From assembly GCA_023458315.1 (NCBI GenBank), contig JAEXAH010000063.1, positions 1 to 30,112 of the forward strand: 30,112 nt of DNA, in the 5' to 3' direction. Origin of the DNA: Pseudomonadota bacterium (GTDB lineage Bacteria > Pseudomonadota > Alphaproteobacteria > Rhodospirillales > Magnetospirillaceae). This document shows positions 1-7,054 of this stretch, piece by piece. Each line of letters starts with the position of its first letter. The first letter of the stretch is position 1. The notes below the pieces were generated by a model. The model was not told the DNA's origin and did not search any database. It worked only from the letters and a program-made list of their open reading frames with translations. A program made the translations under genes and the position numbers.

Positions 1-1
1 T

Positions 2-24
2 GGCTGTACCGTCAAGGTACAGCC
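2..24. terminator. Hairpin at the window edge, possible terminator of an upstream gene
   Basis: A perfect 9-bp inverted repeat, GGCTGTACC and GGTACAGCC, encloses a 5-base loop (GTCAA). No long T run follows, so an intrinsic terminator is only one reading. The gene it would serve lies outside the window. Confidence 0.35.
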
Positions 25-135
25 TGCGCTCGTTTCCTGGCATTACGGCCTCTTAGGCAAACAGAGTGCCATGGGATTTATGAGTTTACGCCCTAGGATA
101 GCGTCAGGTCTTCACGAACAAAAGCAGGCGGTGCC

Positions 136-579
136 ATGAACAGCAACCCACGGGTCGGCGACGTCCACACCTTCACGTTCCGCGTCACCGAGAACAAGGT
201 GGTGCCCGCGCTTTACCCGGAATCCGACATCTTCCTGTCCATGCCCGACGTGTTCGCCACCGGCTTCATGGTCGGGCTGATGGAATGGGCCTGCACCGAG
301 CATTTGCGTCCCCACCTGGAACCGGGCGAGGGCTCGCTGGGCGTGGCGGTGGACGTGGACCACACCGCCCCCACCCTGCCGGGCCAGACGGTCAGCGTCA
401 CCGTCACCTGCGACCGCGCCGAGGGGCGCCGCCTGGGCTGGCGGGTGGTGGCGCGCGACGAACTGGACGTCATCGGCCAGGGGCGGCACGAACGCATGGT
501 GGTGTCGTGGGACCGCTTCGGCCAGAAGCTGGATGACAAGAAACGGCGTTTGCTGGCGTTGATGCAAGAAAAGAAATAA
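136..579 (+). CDS. FlK-like acyl-CoA thioesterase (hotdog fold)
   Basis: 147 aa. The sequence closely resembles, from memory, the fluoroacetyl-CoA thioesterase FlK of Streptomyces cattleya. The shared blocks are LYPES (27-31), FATGFMVGLMEWAC (40-53) and LEPGEGSLG (61-69), and the alignment runs without gaps from residue 1. The FlK catalytic residues Thr42, Glu50 and His76 fall at exactly the same numbers here (T42, E50, H76). Of the FlK lid residues Val23, Leu26, Phe33 and Phe36, the first three are kept and position 36 is Met. The enzyme should hydrolyse a short acyl-CoA thioester in the cytoplasm; the natural substrate is unknown, and no fluorine-metabolism gene is nearby. The ATG at 136 is preferred because it matches the FlK N-terminus, although the ribosome site is weak. 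It stands alone, 99 bases before the next gene. Confidence 0.85.
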   Translation: MNSNPRVGDVHTFTFRVTENKVVPALYPESDIFLSMPDVFATGFMVGLMEWACTEHLRPHLEPGEGSLGVAVDVDHTAPTLPGQTVSVTVTCDRAEGRRLGWRVVARDELDVIGQGRHERMVVSWDRFGQKLDDKKRRLLALMQEKK

Positions 580-678
580 AGCGGATTGTCTTGGTTTCTT
601 CATGGATACTTCACTTCATGGCAGCGGCGCGGCGGAGTAGTTGAGAGGGTAAGAAGCCGCCTCCGTCCGGGGAAGAAG

Positions 679-1176
679 ATGTCCACGCCGTTCCACGTCC
701 TGTTCGTCTGCCGCCAGAACGCCGCCCGCAGCCAGATGGCCCAGGTGCTGCTGACCGCCCTGGGGCGGCGGCGCTTCGTCGCCCATTCCGCCGGGACCGA
801 ACCGGCCGCCGAAATTCATCCGCTGACCCTGGAAACCATCCGCAACGCCGGGCTGCCCTGCGCGGGGCTGTACCCCAAGGGGCTGGGCGAATTCGCCACC
901 GCCGAGGCGCCGCGCCTGGATTTCGTCTTCACCGTCTGCGACGAACTGGCCGATTGCGTGCTGCCCATCCTGGGCCGCCCCGTCACCGCCCACTGGCCGA
1001 TCCCCGATCCGGTGCCGGTGCGCGGCAGTCACGCGGAAATGGCCGCCGCCTTCGCCGACAGCCTGCGGCTGATGCGGCGGCGGGTGGAATTGTTCGTGGA
1101 ACTGCCGCTGGCCGGACTGGACCGCCTGACCATGCAGCGCCACCTGGACCGCATCGGCGAGGCGACAAACGCCTGA
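679..1176 (+). CDS. Low-molecular-weight phosphatase of the ArsC (arsenate reductase) family
   Basis: 165 aa from the ATG at 679, which has a GGGGAAGAAG ribosome site directly upstream; the frame is open further upstream but looks non-coding. The P-loop signature CX5R is C11-RQNAA-R17-S18 right after the first beta strand. A later HWPIPDP segment (105-111) supplies the usual general-acid Asp110. Two further cysteines, C87 (FTVCD) and C93, sit where thioredoxin-coupled arsenate reductases carry their Cys82/Cys89 relay pair, which favours arsenate reduction over tyrosine phosphatase activity. The spacing is 6 rather than the 7 I recall for S. aureus ArsC. No arsR, arsB or acr3 is adjacent, so an arsenic role is inferred from motifs only. 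Confidence 0.8.
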   Translation: MSTPFHVLFVCRQNAARSQMAQVLLTALGRRRFVAHSAGTEPAAEIHPLTLETIRNAGLPCAGLYPKGLGEFATAEAPRLDFVFTVCDELADCVLPILGRPVTAHWPIPDPVPVRGSHAEMAAAFADSLRLMRRRVELFVELPLAGLDRLTMQRHLDRIGEATNA

Positions 1177-1237
1177 ACGTCGGGTCTGCCCCGCGTCCTT
1201 TCCCCCTTGCCACCGCCCGCGCGGGCTGGGACCATGC

Positions 1238-1264
1238 CCCTCAAGGCACGAATGACTTTGAGGG
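1238..1264 (+). promoter_or_regulatory. Stem-loop abutting the ribosome site of the EF-G-like gene
   Basis: CCCTCAAGG (1238-1246) pairs with CTTTGAGGG (1256-1264), nine pairs including one G-T, around a 9-base loop. The right arm runs into the GGGAGGG ribosome site of the ATG at 1274. It could limit ribosome access, but function is inference. Confidence 0.3.
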
Positions 1265-1273
1265 AGGGAATTC

Positions 1274-3295
1274 ATGACCGGCAGATGTTCGCAAGCCCGC
1301 GCCGCCGCCCTGGTCGGCCCGTTCGGCAGCGGCAAGACCTCGCTGCTCGAGGCCCTGCTGTTCCGCGCCGGGGCCGTCGCCCGCCAGGGGCGGATCAAGG
1401 ACGGTTCCACCATCGGCGATGCCAGCCCCGAAGCCCGCGCCCGTCAGATGAGCGTGGAACCCAACATGGTGGCGGCGCCCTATCTGGATGAACGCTGGAC
1501 CCTGGTGGATTGCCCCGGTTCGGTCGAGTTCCTGCAAGACACCTACAACGCCCTGACCGTGGTGGACGCCGCCGTGGTGGTGGTCGAGCCCGACCCCGCC
1601 CGCGCCGTGCAGGTGGCGCCGCTGCTGAAGTTCCTGGACGAACGCAAGATTCCCCACCTGCTGTTCATCAACAAGGTGGACGGCAACGGCGCCCGCCTGA
1701 AGGAAGCGCTGGAGGCGTTGCAGGCGGTCAGCGAACGGCCGCTGGTGCTGCGCGAGGTGCCGATCCGCGAGGGCGACAAGGTGGTCGGCTTCGTCGATCT
1801 GGTCAGCGAGCGCGCCTATAAATACCGCCCCGGCCAGACCTCGGACCTGATCCAGATCCCCGAGGCGTTGCAGGACGAGGAACGGCAGGCCCGGCAGGCG
1901 ATGCTGGAGCATCTGGCCGATTACGACGACCACCTGATGGAAGAATTGCTGGAAGACGTGCAACCGCCCAAGGCCGAGGTCTATGACGATCTGGCCAAGG
2001 ATCTGGCCGACGACCTGATCGTGCCGGTGTTCTTTGGCGCCGCCGAATCCGATGCGGGCATCACCCGGCTGTGGAAGGCGCTGCGCCACGAAGTGCCCGC
2101 GCCCGAGGTGGCGGCAGCCCGCGTCGGCATCGACGCGGCGGGCGCCCCGGCGGCGCGGGTGTTCAAGACCGTGCACGCCGCCCATACCGGCAAGCTGTCC
2201 TATGCCCGCATCTTCGCGGGCGAATTCGCCGACAACCAAAGCCTGGACGTCGGGCGCGTTTCCGGCCTGTACGCCCCGTCCCCCACCGGCCCGGCCAAGG
2301 TGGCCAAGGCCGGGGCGGGCGAGATCGTCGCCTTCGGCAAGCTGGATGCCGTCGCCACCGGCGTCACCATCGGCGCCGCCGCCACCCCGGCCGAGCCGCC
2401 CTTCGTGCTGGAACCGCTGTTCGGGCTGGCGCTGTCGGCGGAAAAGAAGGGCGACGACGTCAAGCTGACCGGCGCCCTGGGCAAGCTGGTGGAGGAAGAC
2501 GCGTCCTATCGCCTGGAACAAAGCGCCGAGTTCTCGGAACTGGTGCTGTGGGGCCAGGGCGAAATCCATCTTCTGGTGGCGCTGGAACGGCTGAAAAGCC
2601 GCTTCAACCTGGGGGTCGTCACCGGCAAGCCGACGGTGCCGTACAAGGAAACCATCCGCAAAGGCGTGTCGGTGCACGGCCGCCACAAAAAGCAATCGGG
2701 CGGCCACGGCCAGTTCGGCGACGTCCACATCGACATCAGGCCGCAGCCGCGCGGCGCCGGTTTCGCCTTCGAGGACAAGATCGTCGGCGGCGCCATCCCG
2801 CGCCAGTACATCCCGGCGGTCGAGGAAGGGGTCAAGGATTTCCTGCGCCAGGGGCCGCTGGGCTTCCCGGTGGTGGACGTGGCCGTCGCCCTGAACGACG
2901 GCAGCTTCCACGCGGTGGATTCGTCCGACATGGCGTTCAAGACCGCCGCCCGCCTCGCCATGACCGAGGGCCTGCCGCAATGCGAGCCCATCCTGCTGGA
3001 GCCCATCCTCAAGGTCGAGATTTCGGTGCCGTCCGATTACACCTCGAAGGCCCAGCGCATCATTACCGGCCGCCGCGGCCAGATTCTCGGCTATGACGCC
3101 AAGCCGGGCTGGCCCGGTTGGGACGCCGTCGCCGCCTATCTGCCCCAGGCGGAAATGGGCGACCTGATCGTCGAGCTGCGCTCGCTGACCATGGGCGTCG
3201 GCACCTTCCTGTGGGCCTTCGACCACTTGCAGGAACTGACCGGCCGCGACGCCCAGAAGGTGGTGGAAGACCGCAAGAAGGCGCTGGCCGGGTAA
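1274..3295 (+). CDS. EF-G-like translational GTPase (divergent paralogue)
   Basis: 673 aa with the full EF-G layout: N-terminal GTPase domain, a domain II-like beta barrel (about 255-370), then domains III-V, including the domain IV segment with HGRHKKQSGGHGQFGDV. The nucleotide motifs are G15-PFGSGK21-T22 (P-loop), D79-CPGS83 (switch II) and NKVD at 133-136. Canonical EF-G has DTPGHVDF in switch II; here the catalytic His is Ser83. The P-loop is also non-canonical (GPFGSGKTS rather than AHIDAGKTT). The start follows a strong GGGAGGG site. This is most likely not the main translocase FusA but the second EF-G-like protein that I recall in many alphaproteobacteria, whose role is unclear. It is expected to bind ribosomes. 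Confidence 0.85.
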   Translation: MTGRCSQARAAALVGPFGSGKTSLLEALLFRAGAVARQGRIKDGSTIGDASPEARARQMSVEPNMVAAPYLDERWTLVDCPGSVEFLQDTYNALTVVDAAVVVVEPDPARAVQVAPLLKFLDERKIPHLLFINKVDGNGARLKEALEALQAVSERPLVLREVPIREGDKVVGFVDLVSERAYKYRPGQTSDLIQIPEALQDEERQARQAMLEHLADYDDHLMEELLEDVQPPKAEVYDDLAKDLADDLIVPVFFGAAESDAGITRLWKALRHEVPAPEVAAARVGIDAAGAPAARVFKTVHAAHTGKLSYARIFAGEFADNQSLDVGRVSGLYAPSPTGPAKVAKAGAGEIVAFGKLDAVATGVTIGAAATPAEPPFVLEPLFGLALSAEKKGDDVKLTGALGKLVEEDASYRLEQSAEFSELVLWGQGEIHLLVALERLKSRFNLGVVTGKPTVPYKETIRKGVSVHGRHKKQSGGHGQFGDVHIDIRPQPRGAGFAFEDKIVGGAIPRQYIPAVEEGVKDFLRQGPLGFPVVDVAVALNDGSFHAVDSSDMAFKTAARLAMTEGLPQCEPILLEPILKVEISVPSDYTSKAQRIITGRRGQILGYDAKPGWPGWDAVAAYLPQAEMGDLIVELRSLTMGVGTFLWAFDHLQELTGRDAQKVVEDRKKALAG

Positions 3296-3304
3296 CACCA
3301 TATC

Positions 3305-3328
3305 CCGGTGATCGGAATCGATCACCGG
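3305..3328. terminator. Hairpin after the EF-G-like gene
   Basis: CCGGTGATCG (3305-3314) and CGATCACCGG (3319-3328) form a perfect 10-bp stem with loop GAAT, starting ten bases after the stop codon. There is no T tract. It is the first of four stem-loops in this convergent gap and likely helps end transcription. Confidence 0.5.
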
Positions 3329-3346
3329 CGTCCTCAGGCGGCGGGC

Positions 3347-3388
3347 GCGGGCCATCCGGCCCGCTTGCCTCCCGCGGCATAAGCCGCG
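3347..3388. repeat. Two short GC-rich stem-loops
   Basis: GCGGGCC (3347-3353) pairs with GGCCCGC (3358-3364) around ATCC. CGCGGC (3373-3378) pairs with GCCGCG (3383-3388) around ATAA. Both stems are perfect and lie between the two larger hairpins of this convergent gap. Confidence 0.4.
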
Positions 3389-3405
3389 CGGCCCCTTGGG
3401 CCTAA

Positions 3406-3440
3406 CCAAGTCCCGATGAGTTCCTCTCATCGGGGCTTGG
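3406..3440. terminator. Long hairpin between convergent genes, likely bidirectional terminator
   Basis: CCAAGTCCCGATGAG (3406-3420) pairs with CTCATCGGGGCTTGG (3426-3440): 15 positions, with one T-G wobble, around loop TTCCT. It lies 38 bases beyond the 3' end of gcvPB and can serve both strands, although no clear U run follows on either side. Confidence 0.55.
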
Positions 3441-3477
3441 TATGACATAGGCCATGCGCCTCGACGGGCGGCTGGGG

Positions 3478-4986
3478 TCAGCCGTTGCTGCCCGGCTTCC
3501 AGCGCAGCACCGGGCTGCGCGCCGCCAGGGTTTCGTCCAGGCGGCGGCGCGGGGTGTATTTGGGGGCTGCCTTGAACTCCTCGGCGGCGGTTCCGGTCTT
3601 GGCCTTGGCGGCCAGGGACTGCACCACCGCGATATAGCCGTCCAGGGTTTCCTTGGATTCGGTTTCGGTGGGTTCCATCAGCAACGCGCCATGCACCACC
3701 AGCGGGAAGTACATGGTCATGGGGTGGAAGCCTTCGTCGATCAGCGCCTTGGCGAAGTCCAGGGTGGTGACGCCGCTGTCCTTGAGGAAACGGTCGTCGA
3801 ACAGGCATTCGTGCATGCACGGCCCGTCGAAGGACGGCGTCAGCGTGTCGCCCAGCCGCGCCAGCAGGTAATTGGCGTTCAGCACCGCGTCGGTGCTGGC
3901 CTGGCGCAGACCGTCGGCGCCCATGGACAGGATATAGGCCAGGGCGCGGATGAACACGCCGAACTGGCCGTGATAGCCCTTGACCCGGCCGAACGGCTTG
4001 CCCTCGGCCTGAGCGGCGTGCTCCACCAGTTTCAGGCCGTCGGCGCCGTGCACCACGAAGGGCAGCGGCGCATAGGGCGCCAGCTTTTCCGACAGCACGG
4101 TCGGACCGGCGCCGGGACCGCCGCCGCCATGGGGCGTGGAAAAGGTCTTGTGCAGGTTGATGTGCATGGCGTCCACACCCAGATCGGCCACCCGCACCCG
4201 GCCGACGATGGCGTTGTAATTGGCGCCGTCGCAATAGAAGAACGCCCCGGCCGCGTGGGTGGCGCGGGCGATCTCCAGGATTTCGTCTTCGAACAGGCCG
4301 CAGGTGTTGGGGTTCGTCACCATGATGCAGGCGACATCGTCGCCCAGCTTGGCCTTCAACGCCGCCACGTCCACCCGGCCACGCTCGGTCGCGGGCACCG
4401 GATCGACGGTGTAGCCGCACATGGCCGCCGTCGCCGGATTGGTGCCGTGCGCCGATTCCGGCACCAGCACGCGGCGGCGCTGGTTCTGGCCGTGGTCGTC
4501 GTGATAGGCGCGGATGGCCATCAGGCCGCACCATTCGCCATGGGCGCCCGCCGCCGGGCTCATGGCCACGGCGGGCATGCCGGTCAGGCCCTTCAGCCAC
4601 CCGGCCAGGGTGTCGATGACCTCCAGCGCGCCCTGCACGGTCTTTTGCGGCTGGAACGGGTGGAGGTCGGCCAGACCGGGCAGGCGGGCCATCTTTTCCG
4701 ACAGGCGCGGGTTGTGCTTCATGGTGCACGAGCCCAGCGGATAGAAGCCGGTGTCGATGCCGTAATTCTTTTGGCTCAGGCGGGTGTAATGGCGCACCAC
4801 CTGCGGCTCGGACAGATCGGGCAGGCCGATCGGCGCCTTGCGCCGCAGCCCGGCCAGCCTTTCCTCGTCCACCGGCGGCGGTTCGGGCAGGTCGATGCCC
4901 AGGCGGCCGGGGCTGCCCAGTTCGAAAATCAGCGGTTCCTCGATCTGAAGGGCGCGGTTGCCGGAGAAGGTCGTGGTTTCGGCCAT
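3478..4986 (-). CDS. gcvPB: Glycine dehydrogenase (decarboxylating) subunit 2, GcvPB
   Basis: 502 aa. This is the C-terminal half of the glycine cleavage P protein in organisms that encode it as two subunits. With GcvPA it forms the PLP enzyme that decarboxylates glycine and passes the aminomethyl group to lipoylated GcvH. Visible markers are the PLP-lysine region NLHKTFSTPHGGGGPGAGP with K280, the motif FYPLGSCTMKHNPR (81-94), and PESAHGTNPATA (176-187). The ATG at 4986 lies one base after the gcvPA stop, and its ribosome site (GAGGTG) is inside the end of gcvPA, so the two are almost certainly translationally coupled. This is the last gene of the gcv cluster, with a strong hairpin downstream. 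Confidence 0.96.
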   Translation of the reverse strand: MAETTTFSGNRALQIEEPLIFELGSPGRLGIDLPEPPPVDEERLAGLRRKAPIGLPDLSEPQVVRHYTRLSQKNYGIDTGFYPLGSCTMKHNPRLSEKMARLPGLADLHPFQPQKTVQGALEVIDTLAGWLKGLTGMPAVAMSPAAGAHGEWCGLMAIRAYHDDHGQNQRRRVLVPESAHGTNPATAAMCGYTVDPVPATERGRVDVAALKAKLGDDVACIMVTNPNTCGLFEDEILEIARATHAAGAFFYCDGANYNAIVGRVRVADLGVDAMHINLHKTFSTPHGGGGPGAGPTVLSEKLAPYAPLPFVVHGADGLKLVEHAAQAEGKPFGRVKGYHGQFGVFIRALAYILSMGADGLRQASTDAVLNANYLLARLGDTLTPSFDGPCMHECLFDDRFLKDSGVTTLDFAKALIDEGFHPMTMYFPLVVHGALLMEPTETESKETLDGYIAVVQSLAAKAKTGTAAEEFKAAPKYTPRRRLDETLAARSPVLRWKPGSNG

Positions 4987-4987
4987 G

Positions 4988-6337
4988 TCACAGCACCTCG
5001 TTCAGAGCGGCGACCAGGGCATCCAGGTCGGATTCGGTGTTGGTTTCGGTGGCGGCCAGCAGCAGGATGGGCCGCAACTCGGGCCATTCGGGATAGAAGC
5101 GCGACGCGGGCACGCCGCCCAGGATGCCGCGATCGGCCAGGGCATCCACCACCGCCGCCGCGTCCTTGTCGTCGCCCAGATAGACGGCGAATTCGTTGAA
5201 ATAGGCATTGCCCAGCACGCGCAGGCCCTTGACCCGGCGCAGCCTGGTTTCCAATTGCACGGCGCGGGCGTGGTTCAACTCGGCCAGCCGCGCCAGCCCG
5301 GTTTCGCCCAGCAGCGTCAGGTGCATGGTGAAGGCCAGGGCGCACAGGCCGGAATTGGTACAGATGTTGGACGTGGCCTTCTCGCGCCGGATGTGCTGTT
5401 CGCGGGTGGATAGGGTCAGCACGAAACCGCGTTTGCCGTCGGCATCCACCGTCTGACCGGCCAGACGGCCGGGCATCTGGCGCACATATTTGTCGCGGGT
5501 GGCGAACAGGCCCAGGCCGGGACCGCCGAATTGCAGGCCCATGCCCAGGCTTTGCCCCTCGCCGATCACGATGTCGGCGCCCATGGCGCCCGGCGGCTCG
5601 ATCAGGCCGAACGACACCGGATCGGCCACGGCGACCACCAGCAGCGCGCCCTCGGCGTGGCATTCCTCGGCCAGCGGCCGCAAATCCTTGATGCCGCCGA
5701 AGAAGCCGGGATTTTGCACGATGACGCAGGCGGTGCGGCTGTCGATGCGGCCGATCAGATCTTCCATGGCCAGCGGATCGGGGGCCAGGGTGTCGCAGTC
5801 CAGGCCGGTGTATTTCAGCACCGTTTCCGTGGTTTCGCGGTAATGGGGGTGCAGGCTGCCCGACAGGATCACCTTGGACCGCTTGGTGACGCGGGCGGCC
5901 ATGACGGCGGCCTCGGCGCAGGCGGTGGCGCCGTCATACATCGAGGCATTGGCCACCTCCATGCCGGTCAGCAGCGCCACCTGGGTCTGGAACTCGAACA
6001 GGTATTGCAGGGTGCCCTGCGACACTTCGGGCTGATAGGGGGTGTAGCTGGTCAGGAACTCGCCCCGCGTCAGCAACTGGTCCACCGCCGCCGGGATGTG
6101 GTGGCGGTACAGCCCGGCGCCGATGAAGAACGGCGCGCAGCCCGCCGACATATTCTTGCCCGCCATGCGGGCGAAGGCGCGCTCCACCTCCATCTCGCTC
6201 TGATGCCGGGGCAGGTCCAGCGGCTGGTCCAGGCGCGCCGATTCGGGGACGTCCCGGAACAGGGCATCGGCATCCTTGGCGCCGATGGCCGCCAGCATGG
6301 CCCGGCGGTCAGAGTCGGTATGGGGCAGATAGCGCAT
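4988..6337 (-). CDS. gcvPA: Glycine dehydrogenase (decarboxylating) subunit 1, GcvPA
   Basis: 449 aa from the ATG at 6337 (MRYLPHTDSDRRAML), which has AAAGGA eight bases upstream. The frame stays open to 6409, but that extension runs into a palindromic repeat and is not coding. It is the N-terminal half of the split P protein. Typical segments include SYTPYQPEVSQGTLQYLFEF, where the first subunit begins its PLP-fold core, YDGATACAEA, and the STREQHIRREKATSNICTNS region near the C-terminus. It partners with GcvPB, encoded one base downstream. About 330 bases containing a palindromic repeat array separate it from gcvH, so its expression level may differ from that of gcvT-gcvH. Confidence 0.95.
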   Translation of the reverse strand: MRYLPHTDSDRRAMLAAIGAKDADALFRDVPESARLDQPLDLPRHQSEMEVERAFARMAGKNMSAGCAPFFIGAGLYRHHIPAAVDQLLTRGEFLTSYTPYQPEVSQGTLQYLFEFQTQVALLTGMEVANASMYDGATACAEAAVMAARVTKRSKVILSGSLHPHYRETTETVLKYTGLDCDTLAPDPLAMEDLIGRIDSRTACVIVQNPGFFGGIKDLRPLAEECHAEGALLVVAVADPVSFGLIEPPGAMGADIVIGEGQSLGMGLQFGGPGLGLFATRDKYVRQMPGRLAGQTVDADGKRGFVLTLSTREQHIRREKATSNICTNSGLCALAFTMHLTLLGETGLARLAELNHARAVQLETRLRRVKGLRVLGNAYFNEFAVYLGDDKDAAAVVDALADRGILGGVPASRFYPEWPELRPILLLAATETNTESDLDALVAALNEVL

Positions 6338-6382
6338 CAGAGAGGTCCTTTGAAGGTTCTTCGCAGATTTCCGGGAAGTGCT

Positions 6383-6638
6383 CGTCATGGCCGGGCTTGA
6401 CCCGGCCATCCACGTTTGTCCGCAGGCAGTTCATCGGAAAGACGGGGGCAGGCGGCGCCGCGTGGATGCCCGGATCAAGTCCGGGCATGACGCAAATGGT
6501 TGGGGCGCAAGCTTCCCCGCAAATCCGCGATGAACTCCTTTGAAAAAGGGGCCGTCGTGGGCTTCCGTTTCCCTTTCCGTCATGCCCGGACTTGATCCGG
6601 GCATCCCGTGGATGGCCGGGTCAGGCCCGGCCATGACG
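6383..6638. repeat. Array of four palindromic (REP/BIME-like) elements between gcvH and gcvPA
   Basis: Four 32-bp palindromic units lie at 6383-6414, 6461-6492, 6578-6609 and 6607-6638. They alternate in orientation (+,-,+,-). The outer two are a GGCCGGG..CCCGGCC subtype and the inner two a GCCCGGA..TCCGGGC subtype, so the array is symmetric. All share ends of the form CGTCATG and CATCCACG. This occupies the 329-base stretch 6338-6666, where no gene is visible. The same family recurs at 15321-15352 and around 15401-15657. Confidence 0.85.
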
Positions 6639-6666
6639 ATCCGGGGACATTCCCACAAGCCGTGAA

Positions 6667-7041
6667 TTACTCCAGCCCGGCCACGTAGGCATCATAGGCG
6701 GTGCGGTCCATCAACTCGTCCAGTTCGGCCGGGTTGGCCAGCTTGACCGTGAAGAACCAGCCTTCGGCCTCGGGGCTTTCGTTGACCAGGGCCGGGTTGT
6801 CGGCCAGGACGGCGTTGCCTTCGATCACCGTGCCCGACACCGGCGAATAGACCTCGGACGCCGCCTTGACCGATTCCACCACGGCGGCGTCGCCGCCCAC
6901 ATTCAGTTCGCGCCCGGCCTCGGGCACCTCGACGAACACGATGTCGCCCAGGGCCTGTTGGGCGTAATCGGTGATGCCGACGGTGCCGACGCCGTTATCG
7001 ACGCTGATCCATTCGTGGTCCTTGGTGAAACGCATGGTCAT
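6667..7041 (-). CDS. gcvH: Glycine cleavage system H protein
   Basis: 124 aa, the normal length for GcvH. It is the lipoyl carrier that shuttles the aminomethyl group between the P, T and L proteins. The lipoylation site is K59 in the segment VVESVKAASEVYSP. The N-terminus MTMRFTKDHEW and the GITDYAQQALGDIVFVE block are typical. The ATG at 7041 is preceded by GAGGGGG, which overlaps the gcvT stop codon (TGAGGGGG), so translation follows directly from gcvT, 13 bases away. A second ATG two codons later is possible. Confidence 0.97.
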   Translation of the reverse strand: MTMRFTKDHEWISVDNGVGTVGITDYAQQALGDIVFVEVPEAGRELNVGGDAAVVESVKAASEVYSPVSGTVIEGNAVLADNPALVNESPEAEGWFFTVKLANPAELDELMDRTAYDAYVAGLE

Positions 7042-7054
7042 GGAATTTTCCCCC

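Noticed and set aside
586..678. N-terminal extension of the ArsC-type protein
   Set aside because: The ATG at 679 has a ribosome site and begins at the conserved beta strand; the upstream codons are atypical.
1241..4729. A 1162-codon open frame on the minus strand
   Set aside because: It is antisense to the EF-G-like gene and shifted against gcvPB. The low-complexity Gly/Arg/His composition is the usual shadow of GC-rich coding DNA.
6410..6660. A 75-codon open frame through the palindromic repeats
   Set aside because: It is made of translated repeats (MAGPDPAIHG-type peptides), a common artefact in alphaproteobacterial annotation.
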